64,000 nt of DNA from Streptomyces sp. CB02923 (GTDB lineage Bacteria; Actinomycetota; Actinomycetes; Streptomycetales; Streptomycetaceae), in NCBI RefSeq assembly GCF_001905005.1, contig NZ_LWKZ01000001.1, forward strand, positions 1,367,775 through 1,431,774, given 5' to 3'. The translations under genes were made by a program, and so were the position numbers. The notes under the pieces were generated by a model. That model saw nothing but the letters and a program-made list of their open reading frames with translations, searched no databases and was not told the origin of the DNA. Positions 16,625 to 25,681 of this stretch are shown here, in pieces (position 1 is the first letter of the stretch; every line of letters begins with the position of its first letter).

Positions 16625-17695
16625 TCAGTTGAGGGCGGCGCGGCCGATGCCCGGAATCGAGGCGCCGGCGGCCGGGCCACAGCCGCACGATCCCCGGACC
16701 ACCAGCCGCGCCGGGAACAGCCGCAGCCGCTCACGCCGCGACCCGACCACCCGCAGGCCGTCGTCCAGCACCAGGTCGACCGCCGCCCTGGCCATCGCCT
16801 CCCGGTCGGAGGCGACCGTGGTCAGCGGCGGGTCGGTCAGCGCCGCCTCCTTGACGTCGTCGAACCCGGCCACCGCCAGTTCGCCGGGTACGTCGATACG
16901 CAGCTCACGGGCCGCCCGCAGGACGCCGATCGCCTGATCGTCGGTGGCGCACATGATGGCCGGCGGCCGGTGCGGTCCGGTGAGCAGGTCCAGGGCGACC
17001 TTGTAGGCGTCGTAGCGGTTGTACGGCGCCTGGAAATAACGCCCTTCGAGGGTTTTTCCGGACTCCTCCATCGCCCGGCGCCAGCCTTCCAGGTGATCGG
17101 TCACCGGGTCGCCGGACTTCGGCGTCTGCTCCGTGCCGCCGAGGAAGGCGACGTACGGATGGCCGTGCTCCAGCAGGTGCCGGGTCGCCAGCTGCGCGCC
17201 GCCGACGTCGTCGGTCATCACGGCCACGTCGTCGATGGCGTCCGGCCGCCGGTGCAGCAGCACCACCCGGGCGTCCCAGGCGTCGATCTCGGCCGCCGCG
17301 TGCTCGCTGGGGCCCTGGCTGATCAGGATCAGCCCCGCCACCCGCATGCCCAAGAAGGCGCGGAGGTAGTGCACTTCGCGCTCGTCGAGGTAGTCGGCGT
17401 TGCCGACCAGGACCATCTTTCCGCGCTCGGCGGCAGCCTGCTCGACGGCGTGCGCCATCTCCGCGAAGAACGGCTGCCGGGTGTCCGGCACGATCAGGCC
17501 TATGAGGTCGGTACGCCGGGACGCCATCGCCTGCGCGACCCGGTCCGGGCGGTACCCCAGCTCCTTGATCGCGGCAAGCACCCGCTCGCGCGTGGCCGGG
17601 GCGACCGGCCTCGGTCCGTTGTTGATGACGTAACTCACCACGGCGGTCGAGGTACCCGCCAGTTTTGCCACATCATCCCGCGTCACCTTGGCCAC
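16625..17695 (-). CDS. LacI-family transcriptional regulator
   Basis: This 356-aa repressor has the LacI HTH at its N-terminus ([20 protein letters not shown]) and the hinge helix region [22 protein letters not shown] periplasmic-binding-protein-like ligand domain follows, with [17 protein letters not shown] and [16 protein letters not shown]. The GTG at 17695 is the start. The ligand is probably a sugar or nucleoside. No transport or catabolic operon is adjacent, so the target genes cannot be named. It is only 24 bp downstream of glnR on the same strand and may be cotranscribed with it. Confidence 0.92.
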   Translation of the reverse strand: MAKVTRDDVAKLAGTSTAVVSYVINNGPRPVAPATRERVLAAIKELGYRPDRVAQAMASRRTDLIGLIVPDTRQPFFAEMAHAVEQAAAERGKMVLVGNADYLDEREVHYLRAFLGMRVAGLILISQGPSEHAAAEIDAWDARVVLLHRRPDAIDDVAVMTDDVGGAQLATRHLLEHGHPYVAFLGGTEQTPKSGDPVTDHLEGWRRAMEESGKTLEGRYFQAPYNRYDAYKVALDLLTGPHRPPAIMCATDDQAIGVLRAARELRIDVPGELAVAGFDDVKEAALTDPPLTTVASDREAMARAAVDLVLDDGLRVVGSRRERLRLFPARLVVRGSCGCGPAAGASIPGIGRAALN

Positions 17696-17719
17696 GCGCG
17701 GCAGTCTACGCGGGTCGCC

Positions 17720-18559
17720 TCAGCTCTTGGCAGGCCGAACCGTGGCGGCTTCCATCCCGGCACCGGCGCGCGAGGGCGCGGAGCGGCGCGCGCCCGCGCC
17801 CGCGCCGCCCTCCGGGCCGTCGCCGTTCACCGCGGCCCGGCCCCCGCGCCTGCCCTGCGGATCCTTGTCCTCCGCCGCACGCTCGGGCTTCTCGGGCGTG
17901 ACGAAGCGGTAGCCGACGTTGCGTACGGTGCCGATCAGCGACTCGTGCTCGGGGCCCAGCTTTGCGCGCAGGCGCCGTACGTGGACGTCGACCGTGCGCG
18001 TACCGCCGAAGTAGTCGTAGCCCCAGACCTCTTGCAGCAGCTGGGCGCGGGTGAAGACCCGGCCCGGGTGCTGGGCCAGGTACTTCAGCAGCTCGAACTC
18101 CTTGAAGGTCAGGTCCAGGACCCGGCCCTTGAGCTTGGCGCTGTAGGTCGCCTCGTCCACCGACAGGTCGCCGTTGCGGATCTCCATCGGGCTGTCGTCC
18201 ACGGTGATCTGCTGGCGGCCCATGGCCAGCCGCAGCCGGGCCTCGACCTCGGCGGGGCCCGCGGTGTCGAGCAGTACGTCGTCGATGCCCCAGTCCGCGG
18301 TGACGGCGGCCAGGCCGCCCTCGGTCACCACCAGCACGAGGGGACAGCCGGGCCCGGTGGACCGCAGCAGCTGGCACAGCGACCGTACGTGCGGCAGGTC
18401 GCGCCGCCCGTCGATCAGTATGACGTCGGCCCCGGGGGTGTCCACCAGGGCCGGTCCCTCCGCGGGGGCGACCCGCACGCTGTGCAGCAGCAGGCCGAGC
18501 GCGGGCAGCACCTCCGTCGAGGGCTGGAGGGCGTTGGTCAGGAGCAGCAGCGAACTCAT
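17720..18559 (-). CDS. glnR: GlnR, orphan OmpR-type regulator of nitrogen metabolism
   Basis: GlnR controls nitrogen assimilation genes (glutamine synthetases, ammonium transport, nitrite reductase) in Streptomyces. The 279-aa protein has an atypical receiver: Asp50 is kept in VILIDGRR, but the acidic pocket residues of normal receivers are missing at the N-terminus ([17 protein letters not shown]). This fits the known phosphorylation-independent dimer. The winged helix shows [19 protein letters not shown] and the recognition region [16 protein letters not shown] disordered, Gly/Arg-rich tail follows. There is no kinase gene nearby, as expected. In S. coelicolor the gene is SCO4159. Confidence 0.95.
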   Translation of the reverse strand: MSSLLLLTNALQPSTEVLPALGLLLHSVRVAPAEGPALVDTPGADVILIDGRRDLPHVRSLCQLLRSTGPGCPLVLVVTEGGLAAVTADWGIDDVLLDTAGPAEVEARLRLAMGRQQITVDDSPMEIRNGDLSVDEATYSAKLKGRVLDLTFKEFELLKYLAQHPGRVFTRAQLLQEVWGYDYFGGTRTVDVHVRRLRAKLGPEHESLIGTVRNVGYRFVTPEKPERAAEDKDPQGRRGGRAAVNGDGPEGGAGAGARRSAPSRAGAGMEAATVRPAKS

Positions 18560-18851
18560 CGCCGATCACCCGCCCCGGTCCCGCCGGGTCGTTTACTGCC
18601 CTTGTTGTCCTGCACGCTTCGCTCGCCCATTACGTCTGGTTCCTCCTCGGTCCCTGCGAACGGGGCCCCTCCCATGCCCGCTCCTGGCCATGGGGGCGTC
18701 TGCGGCACTGCTTCGTACGGGGCGGCTCGTGGGGCCCCCGGGGGCCCTGTGGAGCGCCGGTGTGCTCATCCGCGCGTGAACGCGGGGGAAAGCACAAAAG
18801 GACCCGGGGGCAACGCTGCCCGGATCCTTCTTGCCCAGCAGAATAGCCCAC
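18560..18851. other. Intergenic region between glnR and a hydrolase
   Basis: This stretch holds the divergent promoters of glnR and the hydrolase. It also contains a 16-bp perfect palindrome GGGCCCCCGGGGGCCC at 18732-18747 and the hairpin at 18798-18829. I saw no convincing coding frame or GlnR-box pair. Confidence 0.5.
18798..18829 (-). terminator. Hairpin, oriented as a minus-strand terminator
   Basis: On the minus strand AAGGATCCGGGCA pairs with TGCCC(CC)GGGTCCTT and is followed by TTGTGCTTT, a T-rich tail. It lies upstream of glnR and just before the plus-strand hydrolase start, so it may insulate glnR from antisense transcription. Confidence 0.45.
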
Positions 18852-19709
18852 ATGACTTCCGGACCCGAGGCCGATTTTGCGCGATCTTGTGTTCCGTCGA
18901 TCACAACGAGTGGCCGGCGCACGTCGTTGTTGACGGAGGACGGAGTCCGGATCGACGCCTCCCGCACGCCTCCACGCGCCCCCGCGGGCACCCCTGCGGA
19001 CGACCTCGCCATCGTACTGGCGCACGGCTTCACCGGCGCGCTGGAACGGCCCGCGCTGCGCCGTGCGGCCGAGGTCTTCGCCCAGCGTGCGGCCGTGATC
19101 ACGTTCTCCTTCCGCGGGCACGGGCGGTCCGGCGGGCGCTCCACGGTCGGCGACCGGGAGGTGCTGGACCTGGCCGCGGCGGTCGGCTGGGCGCGTGCCC
19201 TGGGGTACCGACGGGTCGCGACCGTGGGTTTCTCCATGGGCGGCTCGGTCGTCCTGCGGCACGCCGCGCTGTACGGAGGGGCGCGCGAGGGGCGCACGGA
19301 TGCGCACACCGACATGGTGGTGTCGGTGAGTGCTCCCGCGCGGTGGTTCTACCGGGGTACGGCTTCGATGCGCAGGCTGCACTGGGTGGTGACGCGGCCC
19401 ACGGGACGCCTGGTGTCGCGCCTGGGGCTGCGCACCCGTATCCACCCGGAGGACTGGGACCCCGTACCGCTCTCCCCCGTGGCGGCCGTCCCGCGCATCG
19501 CTCCCACCCCGCTGCTCATCGTGCACGGCGACCAGGATCCGTACTTCCCGCTGGACCATCCGAGGATGCTCGCCGGGGCCGCCGGACCGGACGGCTGCGA
19601 CCTGTGGCTGGAGCCCGGATTCGGCCACGCGGAGAACGCGGCGCCCGCGGAACTGCTGGAACGGATCGCGGCGTGGACCGCCGAACGGGTGGCGGACCTG
19701 GCGGCGTGA
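18852..19709 (+). CDS. Alpha/beta hydrolase
   Basis: This 285-aa hydrolase has its Ser nucleophile in GFSMGGSVV, the acid in HGDQDPYFP and the base in GFGHAENA. LAHGFTGALERPAL holds the oxyanion-hole region. The triad is complete. The substrate is unknown; the fold is shared by esterases, lipases and cofactor-free peroxidases. Starts at 18831 and 18852 are both in frame. I prefer 18852 because the lead residues before it look non-coding, but neither has a strong ribosome site. It ends in a powerful bidirectional terminator shared with the ABC exporter operon. Confidence 0.87.
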   Translation: MTSGPEADFARSCVPSITTSGRRTSLLTEDGVRIDASRTPPRAPAGTPADDLAIVLAHGFTGALERPALRRAAEVFAQRAAVITFSFRGHGRSGGRSTVGDREVLDLAAAVGWARALGYRRVATVGFSMGGSVVLRHAALYGGAREGRTDAHTDMVVSVSAPARWFYRGTASMRRLHWVVTRPTGRLVSRLGLRTRIHPEDWDPVPLSPVAAVPRIAPTPLLIVHGDQDPYFPLDHPRMLAGAAGPDGCDLWLEPGFGHAENAAPAELLERIAAWTAERVADLAA

Positions 19710-19712
19710 TCA

Positions 19713-19752
19713 CGGCGGCGGCCCGTACCGGGAAAGGTACGGGCCGCCGCCG
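19713..19752. terminator. Strong bidirectional terminator
   Basis: A perfect 17-bp stem (CGGCGGCGGCCCGTACC with its complement) and a GGGAAA loop lie between the convergent hydrolase and ABC exporter genes. Confidence 0.9.
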
Positions 19753-19780
19753 GGTTGCCGGCCGCTTGTCCGACTGCCGG

Positions 19781-21745
19781 TTATTCCGTCTCCGCCAGCG
19801 GCTCCGCGAACTGTGCCGCGTACAGCCGTGCGTAGGCGCCGTCCGCGGCGAGCAGTGCGTCGTGGGTGCCCTGTTCGACGATGGCGCCGGACTCCATGAC
19901 CAGGATCAGGTCGGCGTCGCGGATGGTGGACAGCCGGTGGGCGATCACGAAGCTGGTGCGGCCGGTGCGCAGCTGGGCCATGGCGTGCTGGATGTAGACC
20001 TCGGTGCGGGTGTCGACCGAGCTGGTGGCCTCGTCCAGGACGAGGATGGCGGGTTCGGCGAGGAAGGCGCGGGCGATGGTGATCAGCTGTTTCTCGCCGA
20101 CCGAGACGTTGTCGCCCTCGTCGTCGATGACGGTGTCGTAGCCGGCGGGGAGGGTGCGTACGAAGCGGTCCACGTGGGTGGCCTTCGCCGCCTCGACGAT
20201 CTTGTCCATCGAGGTGCCCTCGGGGGCGCCGTAGGCGATGTTCTCGGCGATGGTGCCGCCGAAGAGCCAGGTGTCCTGGAGGACCATGCCGATGTGGGAG
20301 CGCAGTTCCTCGCGGCTCATCGCCTGGATGTCCACGCCGTCCAGGGTGATCCGGCCGCCGCGTACCTCGTAGAAGCGCATCAGCAGGTTGACCAGGGTGG
20401 TCTTGCCGGCGCCGGTCGGGCCGACGATCGCGACGGTCTGGCCCGGGTGGACGGCCAGCGACAGGTCGTCGATGAGCGGCTTGTCGTCCTCGTAGCGGAA
20501 GGCCACGTCCTGGAAGACGACGTGTCCGCTGATGTGTCCGGGGCGCTGCGGGCGGGCGCCGTCCGGCTCCTGCTCGTCGGCGTCCAGCAGCTCGAAGACC
20601 CGCTCCGCGGAGGCGACGCCGGACTGCACCAGATTGGCCATCGAGGCGACCTGGGTGAGCGGCTGGCTGAACTGCCGGGAGTACTGGATGAACGCCTGCA
20701 CGTCGCCGATGGACAGCGCGCCGGAGGCGACGCGCAGGCCGCCGACCACCGCCACCAGGACGTAGTTGAGGTTGCCGATGAACATCATCGCGGGCTGGAT
20801 GATGCCGGAGATGAACTGGGCCTTGAAGCCCGCCGCGTACAGCTCGTCGTTCTGCTTGCGGAACAGCTCGGCGGACTCCTTCTGGCGGCCGAAGACCTTG
20901 ACCAGGGAGTGGCCGGTGTACATCTCCTCGATGTGCGCGTTGAGCTTGCCGGTGGTCTTCCACTGCTGGACGAACTGGGGCTGCGCCCGCTTGCCGACCT
21001 TGGTGGCGACGACCACCGAGACCGGCACCGTGATCAGTGCGACCAGGGCCAGCAGCGGCGAGATGAAGAACATCATCGCCAGCACGCCGAGGATGGTCAG
21101 CAGCGAGGCGACGATCTGGGACAGGGTCTGCTGGAGGGTCTGGGCGATGTTGTCGATGTCGTTGGTGGCGCGGGAGAGGACCTCGCCGCGGGGCTGCTTG
21201 TCGAAGTAGCGCAGCGGCAGCCGTGCCAGCTTGCCCTCGACCTGCTCGCGCATCCGGAAGACGGTCCGCTGGACGACGAAGGTGGCGATCCGGGCCTGCA
21301 CGAAGCCGAACAGCGAGGCGCCGACGTAGATCAGGAAGACCCACATCAGCACCACGCCGACGGCGCCGAAGTCGATGCCCTGGCCGGGCACCACCGGCAT
21401 CGTGCCGAGCATGTCGGCCAGCCCCTTCTCGCCCTGCGCGCGCAGGTGCTCGACGGCCTGGTCCTTGCTGATGCCGCCGGGCAGCTGGCGGCCGACGATG
21501 CCTGCCATGATCAGGTCGGTGGCGTGGCCGAGGACCTTGGGGGCCGTCACGGACAGGGCGACGCTGAGCACGCCGAGCACCAGTGCCACCCACATGACCG
21601 CCCGGTCGGGCTTCATCTGCCGCAGCAGGCGCAGGCCGGAGCCGCGGAAGTCCATGACCTTCTCGGTGGGCTGGCCGCCCATCATGCGGGCGGGTCCGGC
21701 GGCCGGCGCGGGGCCGCGCTGCGGCGGGGCCTTGGGGCTGCTCAC
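19781..21745 (-). CDS. ABC exporter subunit 2 (active-site half of a heterodimer)
   Basis: This half-transporter pairs with the upstream gene. The N-terminal membrane domain (about 40-380) has six helices and the loops typical of type IV exporters. The ATPase domain has Walker A GPTGAGKTT, Walker B ILVLDEAT with the catalytic Glu, and H-loop IAHRLST. The signature is VSVGEKQL instead of LSGGQ, a common change in this subunit. The substrate is unknown; related pairs export drugs or lipids. The GTG at 21745 overlaps the preceding gene's TGA stop (GTGA), so the subunits are made in equal amounts. Confidence 0.92.
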   Translation of the reverse strand: MSSPKAPPQRGPAPAAGPARMMGGQPTEKVMDFRGSGLRLLRQMKPDRAVMWVALVLGVLSVALSVTAPKVLGHATDLIMAGIVGRQLPGGISKDQAVEHLRAQGEKGLADMLGTMPVVPGQGIDFGAVGVVLMWVFLIYVGASLFGFVQARIATFVVQRTVFRMREQVEGKLARLPLRYFDKQPRGEVLSRATNDIDNIAQTLQQTLSQIVASLLTILGVLAMMFFISPLLALVALITVPVSVVVATKVGKRAQPQFVQQWKTTGKLNAHIEEMYTGHSLVKVFGRQKESAELFRKQNDELYAAGFKAQFISGIIQPAMMFIGNLNYVLVAVVGGLRVASGALSIGDVQAFIQYSRQFSQPLTQVASMANLVQSGVASAERVFELLDADEQEPDGARPQRPGHISGHVVFQDVAFRYEDDKPLIDDLSLAVHPGQTVAIVGPTGAGKTTLVNLLMRFYEVRGGRITLDGVDIQAMSREELRSHIGMVLQDTWLFGGTIAENIAYGAPEGTSMDKIVEAAKATHVDRFVRTLPAGYDTVIDDEGDNVSVGEKQLITIARAFLAEPAILVLDEATSSVDTRTEVYIQHAMAQLRTGRTSFVIAHRLSTIRDADLILVMESGAIVEQGTHDALLAADGAYARLYAAQFAEPLAETE

Positions 21746-23475
21746 GCGGCCTCCTGCTCGGTGAGCTGGGACAGGACGATTTCCCGGTAGGTCTCGTTGT
21801 CCGCCATCAGTTCGGCGTGTGTGCCGGTGCCGACCACCCGGCCCTCGTCCAGGACGATGATGCGGTCGGCGCCGCGGATGGTGGAGACGCGCTGGGCGAC
21901 GATCACGACGGTGGCCCGGCCGGTCTCGCGGGCCAGCGCGGCCCGCAGCGCGGCGTCGGTGGCGTAGTCCAGGGCCGAGAAGGAGTCGTCGAACAGGTAG
22001 ATCTCCGGCCTGCGGACCAGCGCCCGCGCGATGGCCAGGCGCTGGCGCTGCCCGCCGGAGACGTTGCCGCCGCCCTGCGCGACCGGCGCGTCCAGGCCGC
22101 CTTCCATGCGCTCGACGAAGTCGCGGGCCTGCGCGGTCTCCAGCGCGTGCCACAGGTCCTCGTCGGTGGCGTCGGGGTTGCCGTAGCGCAGGTTCGTGGC
22201 GACGGTCCCGGAGAAGAGGTAGGGCTTCTGGGGGACCAGGCCGATGGCGGTGGCCAGCGTTTCGGGGGCGAGGGTGCGCACGTCCACGCCGTCCACCAGC
22301 ACCGCGCCGCCGGTCGCGTCGAACAGTCGGGGCACCAGGCCCAGGAGGGTGGACTTGCCGCTTCCGGTCGAGCCGATGACGGCGGTGGTCTCGCCGGGCC
22401 GCGCGGTCAGCGAGATGTCCTTGAGGACCGGCTCCTCGGCGCCGGGGAAGCGGAACTCGACGCCCCGCAGCTCCAGTTCGCCGTGCCGGCGCAGCTCGGT
22501 GACCGGTGCCTTCGGCGGGGTGACGCTGGTGTCGGTGGCCAGCACCTCCTGGATGCGCTCGGCGCAGACCTCGGCGCGCGGCAGCATCATCACCATGAAC
22601 GTCGCCATCATGATCGACATGAGGATGTACATCAGATAGCTCAGGAAGGCGGTCAGCGCGCCGATCTGCATGCCGCCGCTGTCGATGCGGTGGCCGCCGA
22701 ACCACACGACGGCCACGCTGGAGACGTTCACCACCAGCATGACCAGCGGGAACATCAGCGACATCAGCCGGCCGGCGCGCAGCGACACGTCGTACAGGTC
22801 GTGGTTGGCGCCCGTGAAGCGCTCGCGCTCGTAGCCGTCGCGGACGAAGGCGCGGATGACCCGTATGCCGGTGATCTGCTCGCGCAGCACCCGGTTGACG
22901 GTGTCGATACGGTCCTGCACCCCGCGGAACAGCGGGCGCATCCGGCGCACGATCAGCGACACGAATACGGCCAGGACCGGGACGATGACCAGGATCAGAC
23001 CGGACAGCGGCACGTCCTGGTTGAGCGCCATCACCACACCGCCGACGCACATGATGGGCGCCGCCACCATCATCGTGAACGTCATCAGGACCAGCATCTG
23101 GACCTGCTGCACGTCGTTGGTGGTCCGGGTGATCAGGGACGGTGCGCCGAACCTGCCCACCTCGCGGGAGGAGAAGGACTGCACCCGGTCGAAGACCGCG
23201 GTCCGGATGTCGCGGCCCAGCGCCATGGCCGTCCGGGCACCGAAGTAGACGGCGCCGACGGCGCAGACGATCTGGAGCAGCGTCACGGCGATCATGACGC
23301 CGCCGAGGCCGAGGATGCGGCCCATGTCCCCCTTGACGACACCGTCGTCGATGATGTCGGCGTTCAGGGTGGGCAGATAGAGGGTGGCCAGCGTCTGGAC
23401 GAGCTGGAGGAGCACGATCAGGGATATCGGGCGCATGTGGGGCCGCAGATGCGCCCGCGCCAATCGGACCAACAC
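21742..23475 (-). CDS. ABC exporter subunit 1 (degenerate ATP-site half)
   Basis: Six membrane helices (about 15-300) precede an ATPase domain with Walker A GSTGSGKST and signature VSGGQRQR. The Walker B motif ends in LFDDSFSALD with Asp in place of the catalytic Glu, and the H-loop reads AQRVST with Gln instead of His. So this subunit offers a good signature but poor catalysis, while its partner has the opposite: the classic asymmetric heterodimer of the TM287/288 and BmrCD class. The GTG at 23475 leads the operon. The gene is divergent from the MoaD-like gene, with about 185 bp between. Confidence 0.92.
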   Translation of the reverse strand: MLVRLARAHLRPHMRPISLIVLLQLVQTLATLYLPTLNADIIDDGVVKGDMGRILGLGGVMIAVTLLQIVCAVGAVYFGARTAMALGRDIRTAVFDRVQSFSSREVGRFGAPSLITRTTNDVQQVQMLVLMTFTMMVAAPIMCVGGVVMALNQDVPLSGLILVIVPVLAVFVSLIVRRMRPLFRGVQDRIDTVNRVLREQITGIRVIRAFVRDGYERERFTGANHDLYDVSLRAGRLMSLMFPLVMLVVNVSSVAVVWFGGHRIDSGGMQIGALTAFLSYLMYILMSIMMATFMVMMLPRAEVCAERIQEVLATDTSVTPPKAPVTELRRHGELELRGVEFRFPGAEEPVLKDISLTARPGETTAVIGSTGSGKSTLLGLVPRLFDATGGAVLVDGVDVRTLAPETLATAIGLVPQKPYLFSGTVATNLRYGNPDATDEDLWHALETAQARDFVERMEGGLDAPVAQGGGNVSGGQRQRLAIARALVRRPEIYLFDDSFSALDYATDAALRAALARETGRATVVIVAQRVSTIRGADRIIVLDEGRVVGTGTHAELMADNETYREIVLSQLTEQEAA

Positions 23476-23661
23476 CTTTCGAGACTATGCGAGCGGCCAC
23501 CGGCGGCAATCGAATTTCCCCACGCCACTCGAACGGACGAGGAGGTTTTGCCAGAACTTGTCCGGACACCCGCCGGACTTGCCCGGAACGGGGCCCGTCG
23601 CGGCGTACGCCATCATGGAGGCCCCTGACGACGCACGACGAACGACGATGAAGAGGCCGCC

Positions 23662-23925
23662 GTGACAACAACTGGCACCGTGCGCTACTGGGCCGCGGCG
23701 AAGGCCGCCGCCGGCACCGCGGAGGAGCCGTACGCGGCGGCGACACTCGCCGAGGCACTGGCCACGGCACGCGAGCGGCACGCCGCGAACCCGGAGTTCG
23801 CCCGCGTGCTGCTGCGCTGCTCGTTCCTGGTGGACGGCGACCCGGTCGGCGGCCGCGACCACGCGGCCGTCCGGCTGGCCGAGGGCGGCACCGTCGAGGT
23901 CCTGCCGCCGTTCGCGGGAGGATGA
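23662..23925 (+). CDS. MoaD/ThiS-family sulfur carrier protein
   Basis: This 87-aa ubiquitin-like protein ends in PFAGG. The C-terminal Gly-Gly is the residue pair that becomes a thiocarboxylate in MoaD and ThiS. VRYWAAAKAAAG at the N-terminus is typical of MoaD. It probably delivers sulfur to molybdopterin or another cofactor through an E1-like enzyme encoded elsewhere. The GTG at 23662 follows GAAGAGG. The stop overlaps the next gene's ATG (23922-23925), so the two are coupled, which is surprising because the partner is a large Gln/Tyr-rich membrane protein. Confidence 0.85.
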   Translation: MTTTGTVRYWAAAKAAAGTAEEPYAAATLAEALATARERHAANPEFARVLLRCSFLVDGDPVGGRDHAAVRLAEGGTVEVLPPFAGG

Positions 23926-25508
23926 GCGAAACCATGAGCGAGAACCAGTCGCAGAATCCGTACGGGTCCTACGACCCGTACCAGGCGCAGGACCAGCAGC
24001 GGCAGCCGCAGCAGCCCGCGGCCGACCAGCAGCCCCCGTACGAGGCGCACGGCTCCTACGGGGCCGACGGCGCGTACGGGGCACAGGCGGCGCAGAGCGC
24101 GCAGCCGTACGGCGGTTACGACGGCACGTACGGCCAGTCGCCGCAGCAAGGCTACGGACAGCAGCCGCAGCAGCCGTACGGCCACCAGTCATACGGAACC
24201 CAGCCCTACGCCCAGCAGCAGCAACCCCAGCAGCAACCCCAGCAACACCCCCAGCAGACCTACGGCAGTTACGGGCAGCCGCAGCAGACCGCCTGGCCCG
24301 CGGCGGCCGGACAAGAGCAGCAGACCGGCCAGTACGGACAGCAGGACCGGACCGGTCAGTCCGGCCAGTACGCCACCGGCCCCGACGGGCGGCCCGCCTA
24401 CGGCCAGGGCCCGGCCGGGACCGCCTCGTACGGACACGACGCCTACGCCGCGGGCGGCGGCCACGACGACCCGCAGACCCAGATCTGGACGGCGCCGACC
24501 TGGGACACCAGCGTCCAGCTGCCCGTCATGGGCGCGCCGGAACCGGCGGCGGCACCGGACCCGTCCGCCGCGGAGACCGCGTACCTGCCGAAGATGAGCC
24601 CGGCTCCGGCCGCCGCCCGCGACCCGCAGCAGCAGCCCCCGCAGCAGCACCGGGCACAGCCCGGCGGCCGGGCACAGCACCGGGCCGCACCGCCCGCGGC
24701 GGAGCCCGAACGGCCCGCGGCCGGTTCCGAGCCCGCGCCCGACCTGTCGCGGCTCGCGCCCAACCAGCGCGCCCGCGCCGAAGGCCGCTCGCCGATCATC
24801 CCGCCCGGCCTGCAGCCCGCCGCGCTCACCGCGGCCCTCGCCCTGCTCCTCGCCCTCGCCGCCCCGCTGCCCCGGGCGGCCCTGCTGGTGCCGGTGGTGC
24901 TCCTCCAGGCCGTCACCGCCGCGGGCTGGTTCCGTCTCAACGGCATGTGGCCGGCCCGGCAGGGCATCGCGCTCGCCTTCCTCGCGGGCGTGACCACCGA
25001 CATCGCGCTGCTGGCCACCGAGCGCGACCAGGCGCCCGTGGTCGCCATCGGCACCCTCGGCGTCTGGTGCCTGTTCATCCTGATCCTCCAGCTGCGCAAC
25101 CGCAGCAGCGCGGACGAACGGATGTACGCGCTGACCGCCGGCCTCACCTCCACCGCCCTCGCGGTGCTGGCCGCGGGGCAGCTGGCCGCCGCGGCGAACG
25201 CGGTGACCGTGGGCTGCGTCGCGGTCGCCGTGGCCACCCTCGCCCGCGCGCTGCCGCTGCCGGGAGCCGCCTCGCTCGTCGTGGCCCTGCTCGGCGGCGC
25301 GGGCGCGGGCATCGCGGCGGGCCAGCTCACCGGCCTGGGCGCGTCCGGCGCCCTGCTCGGCCTGGCCGCGGGCGGCTGCGCCCTGATCGGCCTCCGCGTG
25401 GCCAGCTACGACTACCCGTCCCGCTTCGTCCACCTGACCGCGGGCGTGGCCCTGCCGCTGGCGCTGGCGGCCCCGGCGATCTACGTACTGGGGCGGGCGC
25501 TGGTCTGA
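23922..25508 (+). CDS. Integral membrane protein with a prion-like Gln/Tyr/Gly-rich N-terminal domain
   Basis: The 528-aa protein has two parts. Residues 1-260 are low-complexity, full of SYG, YGQQ, QPQQ and AYG segments, comparable in composition to the prion-like domains of FUS-type proteins. Residues about 300-528 hold eight or so hydrophobic helices. The family is not known to me. I infer a membrane protein with a long disordered cytoplasmic tail that might drive clustering. The start at 23922 overlaps the MoaD-like gene; an ATG four codons later (23934) is equally good. A strong hairpin follows the stop. Confidence 0.8.
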   Translation: MSETMSENQSQNPYGSYDPYQAQDQQRQPQQPAADQQPPYEAHGSYGADGAYGAQAAQSAQPYGGYDGTYGQSPQQGYGQQPQQPYGHQSYGTQPYAQQQQPQQQPQQHPQQTYGSYGQPQQTAWPAAAGQEQQTGQYGQQDRTGQSGQYATGPDGRPAYGQGPAGTASYGHDAYAAGGGHDDPQTQIWTAPTWDTSVQLPVMGAPEPAAAPDPSAAETAYLPKMSPAPAAARDPQQQPPQQHRAQPGGRAQHRAAPPAAEPERPAAGSEPAPDLSRLAPNQRARAEGRSPIIPPGLQPAALTAALALLLALAAPLPRAALLVPVVLLQAVTAAGWFRLNGMWPARQGIALAFLAGVTTDIALLATERDQAPVVAIGTLGVWCLFILILQLRNRSSADERMYALTAGLTSTALAVLAAGQLAAAANAVTVGCVAVAVATLARALPLPGAASLVVALLGGAGAGIAAGQLTGLGASGALLGLAAGGCALIGLRVASYDYPSRFVHLTAGVALPLALAAPAIYVLGRALV

Positions 25509-25520
25509 TCCCCGCTCTCC

Positions 25521-25549
25521 GGCGGGCCCGGCGTCAGCCCGGGCCCGCC
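25521..25549 (+). terminator. Terminator after the prion-like membrane gene
   Basis: An 11-bp perfect stem (GGCGGGCCCGG/CCGGGCCCGCC) with a 7-nt loop lies 12 bp past the stop codon. Confidence 0.8.
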
Positions 25550-25681
25550 CGGCACGCCCGTGCCAAAGGGCACCAAAAGCACCGCCCCCCGCGGTCCGGT
25601 TAGGCTCACACGCAACAGACCGGGGGTCTGAACCGGAACAACCGGGCCGATATCGGCCCCACGCCTGGGGGTAGTGGTTCG

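Noticed and set aside
16625..18559. Antisense frames across the lacI and glnR genes
   Set aside because: Very long open frames occur opposite GC-rich genes as shadows. They lack starts with sites and have mirrored codon bias.
18732..18747. 16-bp palindrome GGGCCCCCGGGGGCCC
   Set aside because: GC-only palindromes are expected by chance in this DNA. There is no loop for a hairpin and no regulator with such a site is known to me.
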